Assembly: GCA_036749735.1 (NCBI GenBank)
Contig: DAINXV010000001.1
Location: 868,001 to 932,000 of the forward strand
DNA: 64,000 bases
Source: Lawsonella sp012842085
Lineage (GTDB): Bacteria > Actinomycetota > Actinomycetes > Mycobacteriales > Mycobacteriaceae
Direction: 5' to 3'
Part shown: positions 35,501 through 46,219 of the stretch, in pieces
Numbering within the stretch: position 1 is the first letter of the stretch
Layout: each line of letters begins with the position of its first letter
Position numbers and translations under genes: made by a program
The notes under the pieces: model-generated
Told to the model about the DNA's origin: nothing
Seen by the model: only the letters and a program-made list of their open reading frames with translations
The model's database searches: none

Positions 35501-38500
35501 CAATCCCTCCGCCCGCCCATTCCATGACTACGTGCAACACGACACCAGCACCGCCTCCACCGTTCCCGCCAGCGGAATAGGGGAGCGGCAGCTGCCAGAC
35601 GCGCCCACCCTCCCCGCCACCGACAAGCAGTGGACCGCCTCCAGCGATGCCGCCTTCACCTCCTTCGAGCACCGCCTACCGGCAACCGCCACCCGCCAAC
35701 TGCAGGACGCGGTAGCCGCCGCCGGAGTCACCCTTTCGGCCGTGGTGCTGCATGCTTACGGTGCGGTGATTGCTGCTGGCAGTGGACTCGACAGCTGCGG
35801 CATCAGTGTGCCCATCTCGCAGCGGCCCGACAACGCCACCGCCCAAGAGGGTACTGCCGAAGTGTTGGGCAACTTCACTGAGCTTGCTCTCGTCACCGTC
35901 GGTACCACTACCAGCGTGCAGGATGTGCACCGCAGCCTTGGGCACTTGACCGACGGAATCCTCCCCAGCAGCCGCGACATTGCGCGTGCCGGTCGTGCCG
36001 CCTACCCAGTAGTGTTCACCTCCACCACCGGTGTGGCCGCGTTGCGCCGGGCCGGAAACGTCACCCCCGACTGGGTGCTCACCCGCACCCCGGGCGTTCA
36101 ACTGGACTGCCAGGTGATGGTCGATGGGGACACGGGTGAACTGCTTCTGCGCTGGGACTATCCGGCTGAGTATGTGCACGCGCACCGGTTGGAGCGCCTC
36201 TTCCACCAGTTTGTGGAACAGGTACAGTGCTTCGCCACCACCAGCGACAATGACGACACGGGGTTGGAGGCCGAGCTGGAGAATCTTACCCGCGAACTGT
36301 CCCACGCCACGCCCCCGCCCGCCCGGGAAATAATGGCAGCGGCGCTGGCACACTTGGCGACCCACACGGAAAGTAACCAGCACACCCCATCCGTGCAACC
36401 ACTACCCGCATACCAGCCTTTGCTTGCAGAGTGGCGAAACCGTTCTGCTGGCATCACCCCCGGCGAAGCAGCCCACCGCACCGGTACCTGGTTGGCCGAC
36501 GCCCTCTGCGGCGCTTTCGACACCGCGGACATTGTGGGACATCCGGTGTTGTCCCCGCAGGCACTGCTCCTCCAAGAGGACGCCGCCCCGCAGATTATCG
36601 ACACCATCGTGGATGTCATCACCCGCAAATACCAGCAGCTGGGGAGGCCGGTTAGTGTGGTGGAGTTGGGCAGCGGCGTTGGCTTGGTGAAAGACACCAT
36701 TTCGCGGCGCCTCATTGCCAATGATGTGCAACTGTCCTGGCAGGATGTGGAACGCGACCAGCAGTGGCGAGCCTCCGCTGCGAAACGCGACGAGATTCCC
36801 CTTGCCAAACCCTCCGACATTCCCGCTGATGTGGTGGTGGCGGTTGCTTCCCTGCACCGCGATCCGCGCCTGCTGCGCGACCTCGCCACCCTCCCCACCC
36901 TTTCCAACGCCGAGTTGATCATCGTGGAAGCCACCCAGCTGTCCGATGCGGCGCTAATAAGTGCCGTCGTTGTGGAGCCGAGTCTGCTGCATGCCACCGA
37001 CTATCTGCACAACGCTGGCCAGTGGTGGATGACGGTGACGGACGCGGCCTGGCAGCCGTACACCATGTCCACTCCCAGCCCCCATATTTGTGTGGTGCAG
37101 GCGCGCCGGGCGGAAGCGACCGCTGCGGAGAAGTGCCCAATTGTGGACGCATTCGGCCAGGTGCCACACGGCGCCACCCCAACTGCTGGCACTCCAGGTG
37201 TCAGCAGTCCAGCAAGCCCGGAACTGCAGCAGGCAGCCGAGCTTGTGCTGTCGGTTTGGTCGCAGGTGTTGACGGAAGCAGCCAGTTTGCAGCTCTCCGA
37301 CCCGGCCACCTGGGATGCCGACTTCTTCGCCCTGGGCGGAGACAGTCTGGCCGCAACCCAAGTGCTGCAAGCCCTCAAAGCGGAGGGATACCAGCAGATT
37401 CGCCTGGTTGACCTTTTCAACACGTCCCAACTGGGTGAGTTCGCCAAGCTGATTGCAGAAAACGAGCCGGAAGCTAGCAGTGGTACTACGGATGACGTTG
37501 ACTCCATCCCCATCCTGGAGCAAACCACCAGCACCCACCCCGCTACCCATCCACTGACGGGAGTGCAGCAGGCCTACTTGGCGGGCCGTTCCGAAGCCCA
37601 CATTTTGGGTGGCGTCGCCTCCCACTGCTACTACGAGTTCACCGCCCCCAACCTCAACCGGGAGGCGTTCACCAGCGCCATCCACACCGTGGTCGCCGCC
37701 CATGATGAACTGCGCGCCTACGTGGTTGATGGGGTTGCGGAAATCTCCGCCGAAACCCCCGACCATGTGGTGAGCACAGTGGCCGATCCCCGTGCCGCAA
37801 CTGAACAGGAATCCCCCGATCCCTCCCAGCAGGTGGGCATGGTGGTGCGTCTAAGCGAACCCGGCACTGTTATCCCCGGCACCGTCACTCCCAGCACTAC
37901 CATTGCTATCGGGATGGACAATCTGATCCTGGACGGCGCCAGCATGATGCTTGTCTTGCAGGAGATCGACCGCACCTACCGGGAACTCGCCGCCGGGGAA
38001 GCCCCCACCCTGCAACCGGAGGAACTATCCTTCGGGGGCTATCTGGCCACGCACCAGGATGCGCTACCGCTGGAGGATATTACCGACCCGGCCACCGCCA
38101 CCCGAGTGCAGCACGCCCGCGACTATTGGACGCAGCATGTGGCGGAGCTACCACCCGCACCTCAGGTCGCTGAGCGGAAAACCGTGCTGGCGATCCGCAC
38201 TCCCCAGGTGGATCGAGTCGGCGCGGATGTGCCCGCCGCGGTGTGGCAGGCCGCCCAGGAGGAGGCACGTGCCCAGCGCATCACCCCGGCCAGCCTGCTG
38301 CTGGGGGCCTACACTCAGGCACTCGCCGAGTGGACCGGCATGGACGCGTTCACCGTGAACGTCACCCTGTTTGACCGTGATTTCACGGTCCCGGGTATTG
38401 ACCGGGTGGTGGGTGACTTTACGTCCCTCACCCCCGTGGCCTGCACGGCACAGGCAGACACCCTTGCGGAAGTGGCACGCCACGCCCAGCAGACTCTCGC

Positions 38501-39152
38501 CACGGTGCGGGACTACGATTCCGCCGGCGCCCTCTGGGTGCAGCGGGAACTGCTTCGCCTCACCGGCGACCCCTATCGAGCCATGCTGCCGGTGGTTTAC
38601 ACCTGCGGCCTGGGGCTCCTTCCGGAAGATGTTTCCACCAGCCGTTTCAGCTTCGGCACCATGCGCCGGGTTCGGTCCCAAACACCCCAAACCCTGCTGG
38701 ACATGCAGGTGCATGAGGATGTGGACGGCCTGCACATCACCGCCGATTACGTACTGGATGCCGTAGATACCAGTGCGGTGCAGCAAGCAATTAATGGTGT
38801 GGCGCAGCGAGTGACGGCATTCGCCCAGGCCACATCGGCCGCGGACAGCACACCCTCCGATGCTTCCTCCACTGACCTCCTCTACCAACAGATCTCCCCG
38901 ATCTGGGAGGAGGCGTTGGACGGTGTCGCCGTCACCCCCGACAGCAACTTCTTTATGGAAGGTGGGGACTCGCTGCGTGCCACCACCGTCACCCGCCAGG
39001 TGCAAGACGCCACCGGCAGGGACGTGGATCTGCGCATCCTGCTCACCAACCCGACACTGCGCGACTATGTGCAGGCAGTTGCTGAAACCTCCGCCGCCCC
39101 CACCGAACTTGTTTCTGCTGCTGACTCCGAGATTGAAGAAGGAACCCTGTGA
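29512..39152 (+). CDS. NRPS 1: FAAL-ACP-Cy-A-PCP-Cy-MT-PCP-Cy-PCP, frameshifted as read
   Basis: About 3213 residues once a one-base loss at the GGGG run 33558-33561 is repaired; as read, frame one stops at 33606 and frame two carries on to 39152. Domains by position: fatty acyl-AMP ligase 29512-31350 (YSSGSTGTPKG, CWLPLHHDMG, GLAEAGL, SSGKIAR); ACP 31370-31570 (GLTSLAI); Cy1 31620-32990, motif degenerate; A1 33050-34600 (ALEFDLSVYDIFG, GATEGSIWS, NGKIDR), of the cysteine-activating type; PCP 34660-34920; Cy2 35010-36280; methyltransferase-like 36400-37100 (VVELGSGVG); PCP 37210-37460; Cy3 37540-38830 (MDNLILDGAS, VVGDFTS); PCP 38875-39095. It should load a fatty acid and add cysteines, cyclising some to thiazolines. 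Only one A domain serves three PCPs, as in HMWP2 of yersiniabactin synthesis. Overlaps the next gene by GTGA. Confidence 0.88.
33558..33561 (+). other. Frameshift site in NRPS 1
   Basis: The core motif of A1 reads TSGSTGAPKG up to this G run, then continues as VAIRHYSALNTC only in the next frame. Five G instead of four would restore AAG GGG GTG and one continuous frame. No other defect is seen across 9.6 kb. Confidence 0.85.
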
Positions 39153-42100
39153 CCACTCCCCAGCTGACCATCCCCCAGCTTCTCGACACCCTCGCCACCC
39201 GCCGCATTGACCTCTGGGTGGAGAATGAGGCGCTGAAATTCCGGGCACCCAACGGGGCATTCACGCCTGAACTGAAACAGCAGGTTGTTACCCACAAGGC
39301 CGCCATTATTGAGGCCCTACAGCGCGGCACGGTGGTGCGCGACCCGGATAACGCCCACCAGCCTTTCCCCCTTACTGAGGTGCAGGCCTCCTACCTGGTG
39401 GGGCGCACCCAAGCATTCCAGTACGGGGGAGTGGGCTGCCACGGCTACACCGAATTCGACATCCTCAACCCGGACGCCACACCGTTCACGCCAAAGCAGT
39501 TGACGGCCGCCTGGGATGCGGTGGTTGTTGCCCACCCCATGATGCAATGCGAGGTGCACCCCGACGGATGGCAGCGCGTCAACCCCGACCTGCAGGTGCC
39601 CCTCCAGGTGCACGACCTGCGGCAGGAGAGTGCCGAACAGGTGGCGAAGGTGCGCGCCGACATTGCCCACCGCTACCGCAACAAGGTGTACGACATTACC
39701 GCCGGTGAGCCGCTCATCGATGCTCTAGTTACCCTCGGACCGGATGACACGGTGCTGCATGTGTCGGTGGATTTGCTGCTGACGGACTTTCTGGGGCTGA
39801 GTGTCATCTTCGCGGATTTTGAGCAGGCGTTGCTGGATCCGGCCACCCCACCGGCCACCCCGTCGCTTACTTTCCGTGACTATCTGGCGAGCGCCAACCT
39901 GCAGCAGGAGTCGCCAGCTGGGCAGCGCAAACGCGAACGGGACACCGCCTGGTGGGAAGCCCGCCTGGATGATCTGCCGGGTGCTTTCGCCCTCTCCGAG
40001 GAAGCTCGCCCCGAAGTACTGTCCACCTCCACCGTCACTGTTGAAGGTGTGGACGTTCCCCACTATTCGCGCCGCTCCACTAGCTTGAGTCCCGCCGAAT
40101 GGTCCGAGTTCACGGCCCGCTCCCAGCAGCGTGGCCTTACCCCCAGTGCAGTACTGATGGCTGCTCTGGGTCGGGTGTTGCGCCGCTACACCGGTATGGA
40201 TGCAGGGCTCGTCACCCTCACTGTGTTGGCGCGCCAGCCCTTCACCGACGACGTCAACCGCATCGTTGGCGACTTCACCTCCACGGCACTGCTGCCGCTC
40301 AGCAACTCCGCCGAACGCTCTTTCGCAGCCAACGCACAACAGGTGCAGACGGACCTGTTTGAGTCCCTCGACCACACCGCCATTGCCGGCACCGAAGTGT
40401 CGCGCCTGATTGGCCGACACACCGGGCAGGACAATTTCTTCACTCCGATTGTTATTACCTCCACTGTGGGTGCTGCCGCCGACACTGTCTCCGATGTGCT
40501 TGTTCCGCGCGCTGGCTCTGGCATTTCACAAACCCCGCAGGTGTTGATGGATGTGCAGCTCTCCCCGCAGGGCGCCGGCATCAGCATCGACTGGGACACC
40601 CGCGACGGCGCTTTCTCCGCCAGTGTTCTGGATGCCGCCTACGCTGACTACATTGACCTCGTCCGGCAGCTCATTTCGGACGATCCACAGGTTGCGGACA
40701 CCGCGTGGGAGGGTGACGGCCTGCCGCGCCGCACCATTCCGGCGATTCCCCGCGAACCCGGTAGCCAACCAACCGACGGGGTGCTCGGCACCCTGCATGG
40801 TCCGATCCTCAACCAGGCTCTCCGCACCCCGGACGCCACCGCCGTTGTTGACCCCACAGTGGGGCTCGGCACCTACGGTTTGGACCACGACGTCACCTAC
40901 CGTGCGCTCCTCAACCGGGCGATGCAATTCCGGGACGCTTTGGGTGACGCCGCTCTGCAGCCGGGTGAACCGGTGGCCTTGTGTTTCCCGGCCGGCCGCG
41001 ACCAGGTGGCCGCCCAGCTGGCTGTGCTGATGTTGGGTGGCGCGTATGTGCCGCTGGATCCGGAGTGGCCGGAGGGTCGCCGCGCCGGTATTGTGCAGCA
41101 GCTCGCCGCCCAGCGAAGCGGGGCCGGATATGCCCTTGATTCGCAGCCACTTCTCCTGGATACCGCATGGGCTGCAACGGTTCCCGCTGCTAGCGAAGCG
41201 GCCGAGCAGGAGCTGCCCGACGGGGTGTTGGAGGGTGCCGCCGCCGACCCCACCCAGGTTGCCTACATTATTTTCACCTCCGGCTCCACCGGCACTCCGA
41301 AGGGTGTCGTCATCACCCACGAGCAGGCCCGCACCACCATCGACTGCATTAACGACAGCCTCACTGTTGGTTCCGAGGATGCCGTCTTGGCGGTGTCCCG
41401 CTACAGTTTCGACCTGGCCGTCTACAATATTTTCGGCCTCCTAGGACGGGGTGGACGCGTTGTTTTCCCGCAGGCCGGCACCCTCGCTGACCCGCATTCG
41501 TGGCTGCGCGACATCACCCAGTACAACGTCACTATTTGGGACTCTGTGCCCGCCCAGCTGGAACTCGTTTTGGATGCTCTCCCCGATTTTTGGGAAGACA
41601 CCACCACGGGCAGCACCACGGGCATCGCCACGGATACTGCTCCGCAGCAGCTTCCCCTCCGCGCGGCGCTCCTTTCTGGAGACTGGATTCCCACCAACCA
41701 ACCGGCCCGCATCCAGGCAGCCGCACCGGGTGTCCGCTTCTTTGCTATGGGTGGCGCCACGGAAGGCTCCATCTGGTCCAACCTGCACGAGGTCATGCCC
41801 GGCGAGGAGATCGAATCTTCTGTGCCCTATGGCCGTGGCCTCCGCAACCAGGGCATGTGGATTCTGAACAGCGACCTGGAGGATTGTGTCCCCGGCCAGG
41901 TTGGGGACATCACCATCGGTGGTGACGGCGTGGCTGCTGGCTATTTTGGGGATCCGGCCCGTACCGCCGCCGCGTTTTTTACCGAACCGGACCATGGGGA
42001 ACGCGCCTACCGGACGGGCGACCGCGGCCGCTACCTACCCAACGGGGAGATCGAGTTCCTGGGACGTATTGACGGCCAGGTGAAGATTCGGGGCCACCGC

Positions 42101-44998
42101 ATTGAACTGGGCGAAATTGATGCCGTGCTGCGTACCCACCCGGGTGTAGATGAGGCGTTCTCCCTGGTGCACCAGGATGTCCACTCTGGTGCCCACCAGG
42201 TTGCAGCGGTGGTCACGCCGGTTCGTACCCCGGAGCTGGTGGCCGACCGCACCGCCACTTTTGATGCGCAAGTGAACGCCGCCACCGAAACTGCTGACCG
42301 CTACCGAAGCGACGTCAACGCAGCCGCCTTACAGCAGCTTTCCGACACCCTGGAGCTGGTGTCGCTGCGGGCGCTCGCTGGCGAACTTGCGCAGGGCTTC
42401 ACCCTGGAGGAGGTGCAGGCGGATCACCGCATCAATCGCTGGTGCCGTGAACTGCGGAAACGCGGTTGGACGATCGACAAGAATGCCCCCATCACTGTCA
42501 CCGCCCCCACCGACATTGACACCACTACCCCAGTGGAGACCCTCTGGCAGCAGATTTATGAACTCGACCAGCAGGTCGGCTACGGCACCACCATGCTGCA
42601 GTTCATCCACGACTGCACCACCCAGATTCATGAACTCCGCACCGGAGCGGTTGACGCCAAGCAACTCTTCTTCCCGGAAGGACGCATGGAGGTGGCACGT
42701 GCTGCCTACGGCGACAACCTGGCTTCCCGCTACCTGAATGATGTGCTGGTTTCGGCTGTTCGTGCCCGCGTCCAGCAGATGAAAGCGGCCGCAGCGGATA
42801 CGGATTCCGGCACTCCGGCCAGCTCCCAGCAAGCACCTCTCCGCATTCTGGAGGTAGGGGCAGGCGTGGGTGCCACGACCCAGCCGCTAGTGGAGATGCT
42901 GGTGAAGGAGGGAGCCTTCGACCCGGAAAACCCGCTGGTCAGCTACACTTTCACCGACATCACCACCTTCTTCCTTGATTCCGCCCAGGAGGAGTGGCCG
43001 CAGCTGCACTACCAGCTTTTCGACATCACCCAGCCGGGAGGTAGCCAAGGCATTGCCGACGGCTCCATCGACCTCATCATTGCCGCCAACGTCCTCCACA
43101 ACTGCACCGACATGCCCAGTGTGTTGGAGAACCTGCATGCGTTGCTAGCGCCGGGCGGACAGTTGGCCATCATTGAGTCCACCATCCCCAGCCCGGTGCT
43201 GATGGCGTCGGTGGAATTCCAGGAAGGCCTGAATGGTGGTTTCACGGATGCCCGCGCAGACACCAACGCCGCCTTCATGACCATTGACCAATGGCACTCC
43301 ACGCTGCAGGTTTCCCCGTTCCACAACGTGAAACAATGGCCTGCCGAGGGGGACATTATGGAAGCCGGCAACAGCCATGTGCTGCTATGCCAACGCACCG
43401 ACACCCAAGACCAGGAGCGGCTCCTGCCCGCACCAATTGTCGCTACTAGCCGGGACCTGCTTCCTTCCTATATGGTGCCCAGCACCGTCATCATCACAGA
43501 CCGCATCCCGCTCACCGACAACGGCAAAGTCGACCGCAAAGCCCTCGCCGCCTTGTGCGACGTGTACGTGCAAGGGCAACATGCGGGCGAAGCTGGTGCC
43601 CTCGCGGATCTCAATCCGACCGAGGACGCCATTGCCGCGGTGTGGCGGGATGTCCTCAGCCTGGAGGACAACATTAGCCTGAGCCCCAGCTCGGACTTTT
43701 TTGCGCTGGGCGGAGACTCCCTCCTGCTGGCGCGCTGCGTCGGCCGGATGCGGAGTGAAGTTCCCGGTGGGGATGCAATAACGTGGGACGACCTGCTACG
43801 GGAAGTTGTTGCTGCCCCCACTATCGGCGCGGTCGCAAAGGTCATCGGCCAAGCAAGTGCGGGTGACGGCACCTCTGCCGTCGCTTCCGCCGACACCCCG
43901 ACGGACGCCCCCACTGCGGATGCTGCCCACAGTGGCGCATCAGCACCTGTCCCAGCACAGGAAGGGGCCAACGCAACCGGCGTGACCGACAGTGAGGGCT
44001 ATATTCGACCCGAATTTTTGCCGCAGCCGAAGGGCAATTGTTGGCAGGAAGTAATGCCTGGCGCAGGAAGGTACGCCAACATTCCCGCATCCCAGGAAGC
44101 CTTGTTGTTTGTGCACGACGGCACCGGCAACCTCACCCAATACGAGACTCTTTTCCAGCACTTGGAGAAGCAGCCGCACCGGCCCGCCATCATTGGCATT
44201 AGCCGCCAGGCGGAGGACTCCTACCTGGACATCAATCCCCGGATTCTGTTCCAGCTGCTGGCACAGCGCTACACCAAGAACCTGTTGGAGACGCTGCGCC
44301 CCCAGAAGCTGCACGTTATGAGCTACTGCATGGGTGGTTTGATCTGCGCCAACATGGTGTCCGACCTTGCTATTGCAGGGGTTGAGGTGGCGGACTACAC
44401 CGCTATTTCCGCCTACCGCATCCCGTTCATTGTCACCGACGATCTGCTGCTCGACTTTGCGCTGGCGCGAGTGATGCACGTGGAGCCTGCCGACATGGGA
44501 CTACGTTTCGACGAAGCCTCCCTCGGTGCAGTGCTGCGGGAAGTGCGTGAAAAGTATGGCCGTGTGATCCCGGAAGGAGCGATCTATGAGTCCGTTCCCG
44601 CTGATGTGCGAGCCGACTGGGACGCCGCCCCCGCCACCCATGAAGAACGGCTGGCCACCCTTGCTGCCAAGCATCCGCAACTGGGTGGAGTGGCAGTTAT
44701 TGAGCAGATTTCGCAGGTGTTCCGCCAGTCCCTTACCGCTGTAGGAATGTGGGAAGGGTTGCCGTACTTCGGGGATGTGCACTTCCTCCGCAATAAAGGC
44801 GACATTGAGTTCCTTCCCACATTGGGGGATGACATGGAGTCCTTCTGGGAGGGATACACCCTGGGGGATCTTCGCATTGACCGCATCAACGGCACCCACT
44901 TCACCTGTATGGAGGGGGACAACGCGCCGAAGGTTGCGGAAATCCTGCGGCAAAAATATGACCCGCAACCAGATCCTGCTGCACGGGAGGAGAACTAA
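39149..44998 (+). CDS. NRPS 2: TubC dock-Cy-A(MT)-PCP-thioesterase
   Basis: 1949 residues. Residues 1-55 (PQLLDTLATRRIDLWVENE, LKQQVVTHKAAIIEAL) match TubC N-terminal docking domains that tie synthetase subunits together. Cy4 at about 70-520 keeps DLLLTD (near 206) and VGDFTS (near 372). A2 starts near 550 (FTSGSTGTPKG near 706, SFDLAVYNIFG) and is split by a methyltransferase at about 1060-1400 (LEVGAGVGATTQ near 1232) before its tail (DNGKVDRKAL). PCP Ser near 1523 (GGDSLLLA). The thioesterase (1620-1949) has SYCMGG near 1724-1729, with Cys where Ser is normal. It should add a further cysteine-type residue, methylate it, cyclise it and release the chain. GTG start overlaps the stop of NRPS 1. 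Confidence 0.9.
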   Translation: MTTPQLTIPQLLDTLATRRIDLWVENEALKFRAPNGAFTPELKQQVVTHKAAIIEALQRGTVVRDPDNAHQPFPLTEVQASYLVGRTQAFQYGGVGCHGYTEFDILNPDATPFTPKQLTAAWDAVVVAHPMMQCEVHPDGWQRVNPDLQVPLQVHDLRQESAEQVAKVRADIAHRYRNKVYDITAGEPLIDALVTLGPDDTVLHVSVDLLLTDFLGLSVIFADFEQALLDPATPPATPSLTFRDYLASANLQQESPAGQRKRERDTAWWEARLDDLPGAFALSEEARPEVLSTSTVTVEGVDVPHYSRRSTSLSPAEWSEFTARSQQRGLTPSAVLMAALGRVLRRYTGMDAGLVTLTVLARQPFTDDVNRIVGDFTSTALLPLSNSAERSFAANAQQVQTDLFESLDHTAIAGTEVSRLIGRHTGQDNFFTPIVITSTVGAAADTVSDVLVPRAGSGISQTPQVLMDVQLSPQGAGISIDWDTRDGAFSASVLDAAYADYIDLVRQLISDDPQVADTAWEGDGLPRRTIPAIPREPGSQPTDGVLGTLHGPILNQALRTPDATAVVDPTVGLGTYGLDHDVTYRALLNRAMQFRDALGDAALQPGEPVALCFPAGRDQVAAQLAVLMLGGAYVPLDPEWPEGRRAGIVQQLAAQRSGAGYALDSQPLLLDTAWAATVPAASEAAEQELPDGVLEGAAADPTQVAYIIFTSGSTGTPKGVVITHEQARTTIDCINDSLTVGSEDAVLAVSRYSFDLAVYNIFGLLGRGGRVVFPQAGTLADPHSWLRDITQYNVTIWDSVPAQLELVLDALPDFWEDTTTGSTTGIATDTAPQQLPLRAALLSGDWIPTNQPARIQAAAPGVRFFAMGGATEGSIWSNLHEVMPGEEIESSVPYGRGLRNQGMWILNSDLEDCVPGQVGDITIGGDGVAAGYFGDPARTAAAFFTEPDHGERAYRTGDRGRYLPNGEIEFLGRIDGQVKIRGHRIELGEIDAVLRTHPGVDEAFSLVHQDVHSGAHQVAAVVTPVRTPELVADRTATFDAQVNAATETADRYRSDVNAAALQQLSDTLELVSLRALAGELAQGFTLEEVQADHRINRWCRELRKRGWTIDKNAPITVTAPTDIDTTTPVETLWQQIYELDQQVGYGTTMLQFIHDCTTQIHELRTGAVDAKQLFFPEGRMEVARAAYGDNLASRYLNDVLVSAVRARVQQMKAAAADTDSGTPASSQQAPLRILEVGAGVGATTQPLVEMLVKEGAFDPENPLVSYTFTDITTFFLDSAQEEWPQLHYQLFDITQPGGSQGIADGSIDLIIAANVLHNCTDMPSVLENLHALLAPGGQLAIIESTIPSPVLMASVEFQEGLNGGFTDARADTNAAFMTIDQWHSTLQVSPFHNVKQWPAEGDIMEAGNSHVLLCQRTDTQDQERLLPAPIVATSRDLLPSYMVPSTVIITDRIPLTDNGKVDRKALAALCDVYVQGQHAGEAGALADLNPTEDAIAAVWRDVLSLEDNISLSPSSDFFALGGDSLLLARCVGRMRSEVPGGDAITWDDLLREVVAAPTIGAVAKVIGQASAGDGTSAVASADTPTDAPTADAAHSGASAPVPAQEGANATGVTDSEGYIRPEFLPQPKGNCWQEVMPGAGRYANIPASQEALLFVHDGTGNLTQYETLFQHLEKQPHRPAIIGISRQAEDSYLDINPRILFQLLAQRYTKNLLETLRPQKLHVMSYCMGGLICANMVSDLAIAGVEVADYTAISAYRIPFIVTDDLLLDFALARVMHVEPADMGLRFDEASLGAVLREVREKYGRVIPEGAIYESVPADVRADWDAAPATHEERLATLAAKHPQLGGVAVIEQISQVFRQSLTAVGMWEGLPYFGDVHFLRNKGDIEFLPTLGDDMESFWEGYTLGDLRIDRINGTHFTCMEGDNAPKVAEILRQKYDPQPDPAAREEN

Positions 44999-45001
44999 CC
45001 G

Positions 45002-46219
45002 ATGATAATTGCGTGGAATGGTGCCACCGGAGTGGTGGGCACAACCGCAGTGAACTATCTGCTGCGCCGCCTCACCACCGCCAGCATCATTGGCAGCGGT
45101 GCACTCGCGTCCGGCGTCACCAGCATTGAGCTCCGCCTCATCGGCCGTTCTGCGGATCGTCTCAACGCGCTTGCCGCACAGGTGAGAGCCGACTACCCGC
45201 AGATCACCGTCACCCCCTACCCGGAGTGTTTCTCCGACGCCCACACCGACCCTGCTGCCTGGCCGGGAAACCCCCTCGCCGAAGCAGATATTTTCGTCAA
45301 CACAGCCGGCCCGGGCTACAAACTCGCCCCCATTTTTGCAGGCTACTGTGCCCGAACCGGCATCCCCTATGTGGATCCCGCCGGTGACCCAACAATCCTG
45401 CACCAGTTAACCGACCAACTCGCGGCTGCTGGTGTGCAGGTTACGGTCCCGCTGGTGCTGGGTGCCGGGATTCAGCCGGGGCTTTCCGGCGTGCTGGTGC
45501 GCGCCCTCGCCGAGAAGGCGGGTGACGGGGGAGTGGTCACCATCTACGCCGGTGGTGCCCAACCAACCACGCCTGCTGCTGTGGAGGAGTTTGTGGAATC
45601 AGTCAACAGTGGCATGCGCTGGGCTGGCATGCAATGGGTGGACGGCACGCACGTCCCCACCCAGCTGGGCGAAGCAGAACTAGCTGCTGCAGCGGCCGAG
45701 TTTTCCGCCACGGCCACCGCCCACCCCCACTGCGACCTGGAGATTGCTCGCGCTGCTGCGAAAGTCCCCCACAGGAGCATCACCGTCCAGTGGAACAACA
45801 TTAATGACGCCTCCCACACGCAGGTGGAGATCCAAAAGCTAATGGTTGGCAGCAGCACTCTCGAAAAAGTTTTGGAGGCTGCCGAAATGGATGACTTTGG
45901 GCGCAAGCACTACTTCCGGATGGAAGGAACTGCCGTCACCAGCTCCGGCGACATCTGGCGCACCACCTTGAACTGCACCGACTCTTTCCTGGTCACCGCA
46001 TCGGTTACCGCCCAAGCCGCCCAGGCGATCCTCGCCCCACCTACGTCTGATGCGCTAGCTGCGCCATCCGCGCTACCCGTCGGTTTGGCGATGCCCTGCG
46101 ACCTGGACGTTGCCTACGACTGGTGGCACGGGGTTATGGATGATCCCGCCGGCACCTACGCCCCCGCCATCCACCTGCTCGACAATTCTGACAACTGCGA
46201 TGAAGAAGGAGAACTGTAA
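45002..46219 (+). CDS. Saccharopine-dehydrogenase-like NAD(P)-binding enzyme of the cluster
   Basis: 405 residues. The N-terminus MIIAWNGATGVVGTTAVNYLL is a Rossmann nucleotide-binding start of the saccharopine dehydrogenase type (trans-acting enoyl-reductase-like group). LRLIGRSADRLNAL and VNTAGPGYKLAPIFAGYC follow, a pattern shared with that family. The rest is unlike true lysine enzymes. It starts three bases after NRPS 2 and its TAA overlaps the next ATG (TAATG), so it is translated with the cluster. I infer a redox step on a synthetase-bound intermediate, for example a second ring reduction, but the substrate is unknown. Confidence 0.75.
   Translation: MIIAWNGATGVVGTTAVNYLLRRLTTASIIGSGALASGVTSIELRLIGRSADRLNALAAQVRADYPQITVTPYPECFSDAHTDPAAWPGNPLAEADIFVNTAGPGYKLAPIFAGYCARTGIPYVDPAGDPTILHQLTDQLAAAGVQVTVPLVLGAGIQPGLSGVLVRALAEKAGDGGVVTIYAGGAQPTTPAAVEEFVESVNSGMRWAGMQWVDGTHVPTQLGEAELAAAAAEFSATATAHPHCDLEIARAAAKVPHRSITVQWNNINDASHTQVEIQKLMVGSSTLEKVLEAAEMDDFGRKHYFRMEGTAVTSSGDIWRTTLNCTDSFLVTASVTAQAAQAILAPPTSDALAAPSALPVGLAMPCDLDVAYDWWHGVMDDPAGTYAPAIHLLDNSDNCDEEGEL

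Noticed and set aside
37001..39260. Long minus-strand frames across the NRPS genes
   Set aside because: They lie opposite well-supported Cy, PCP and methyltransferase domains and show no family pattern.
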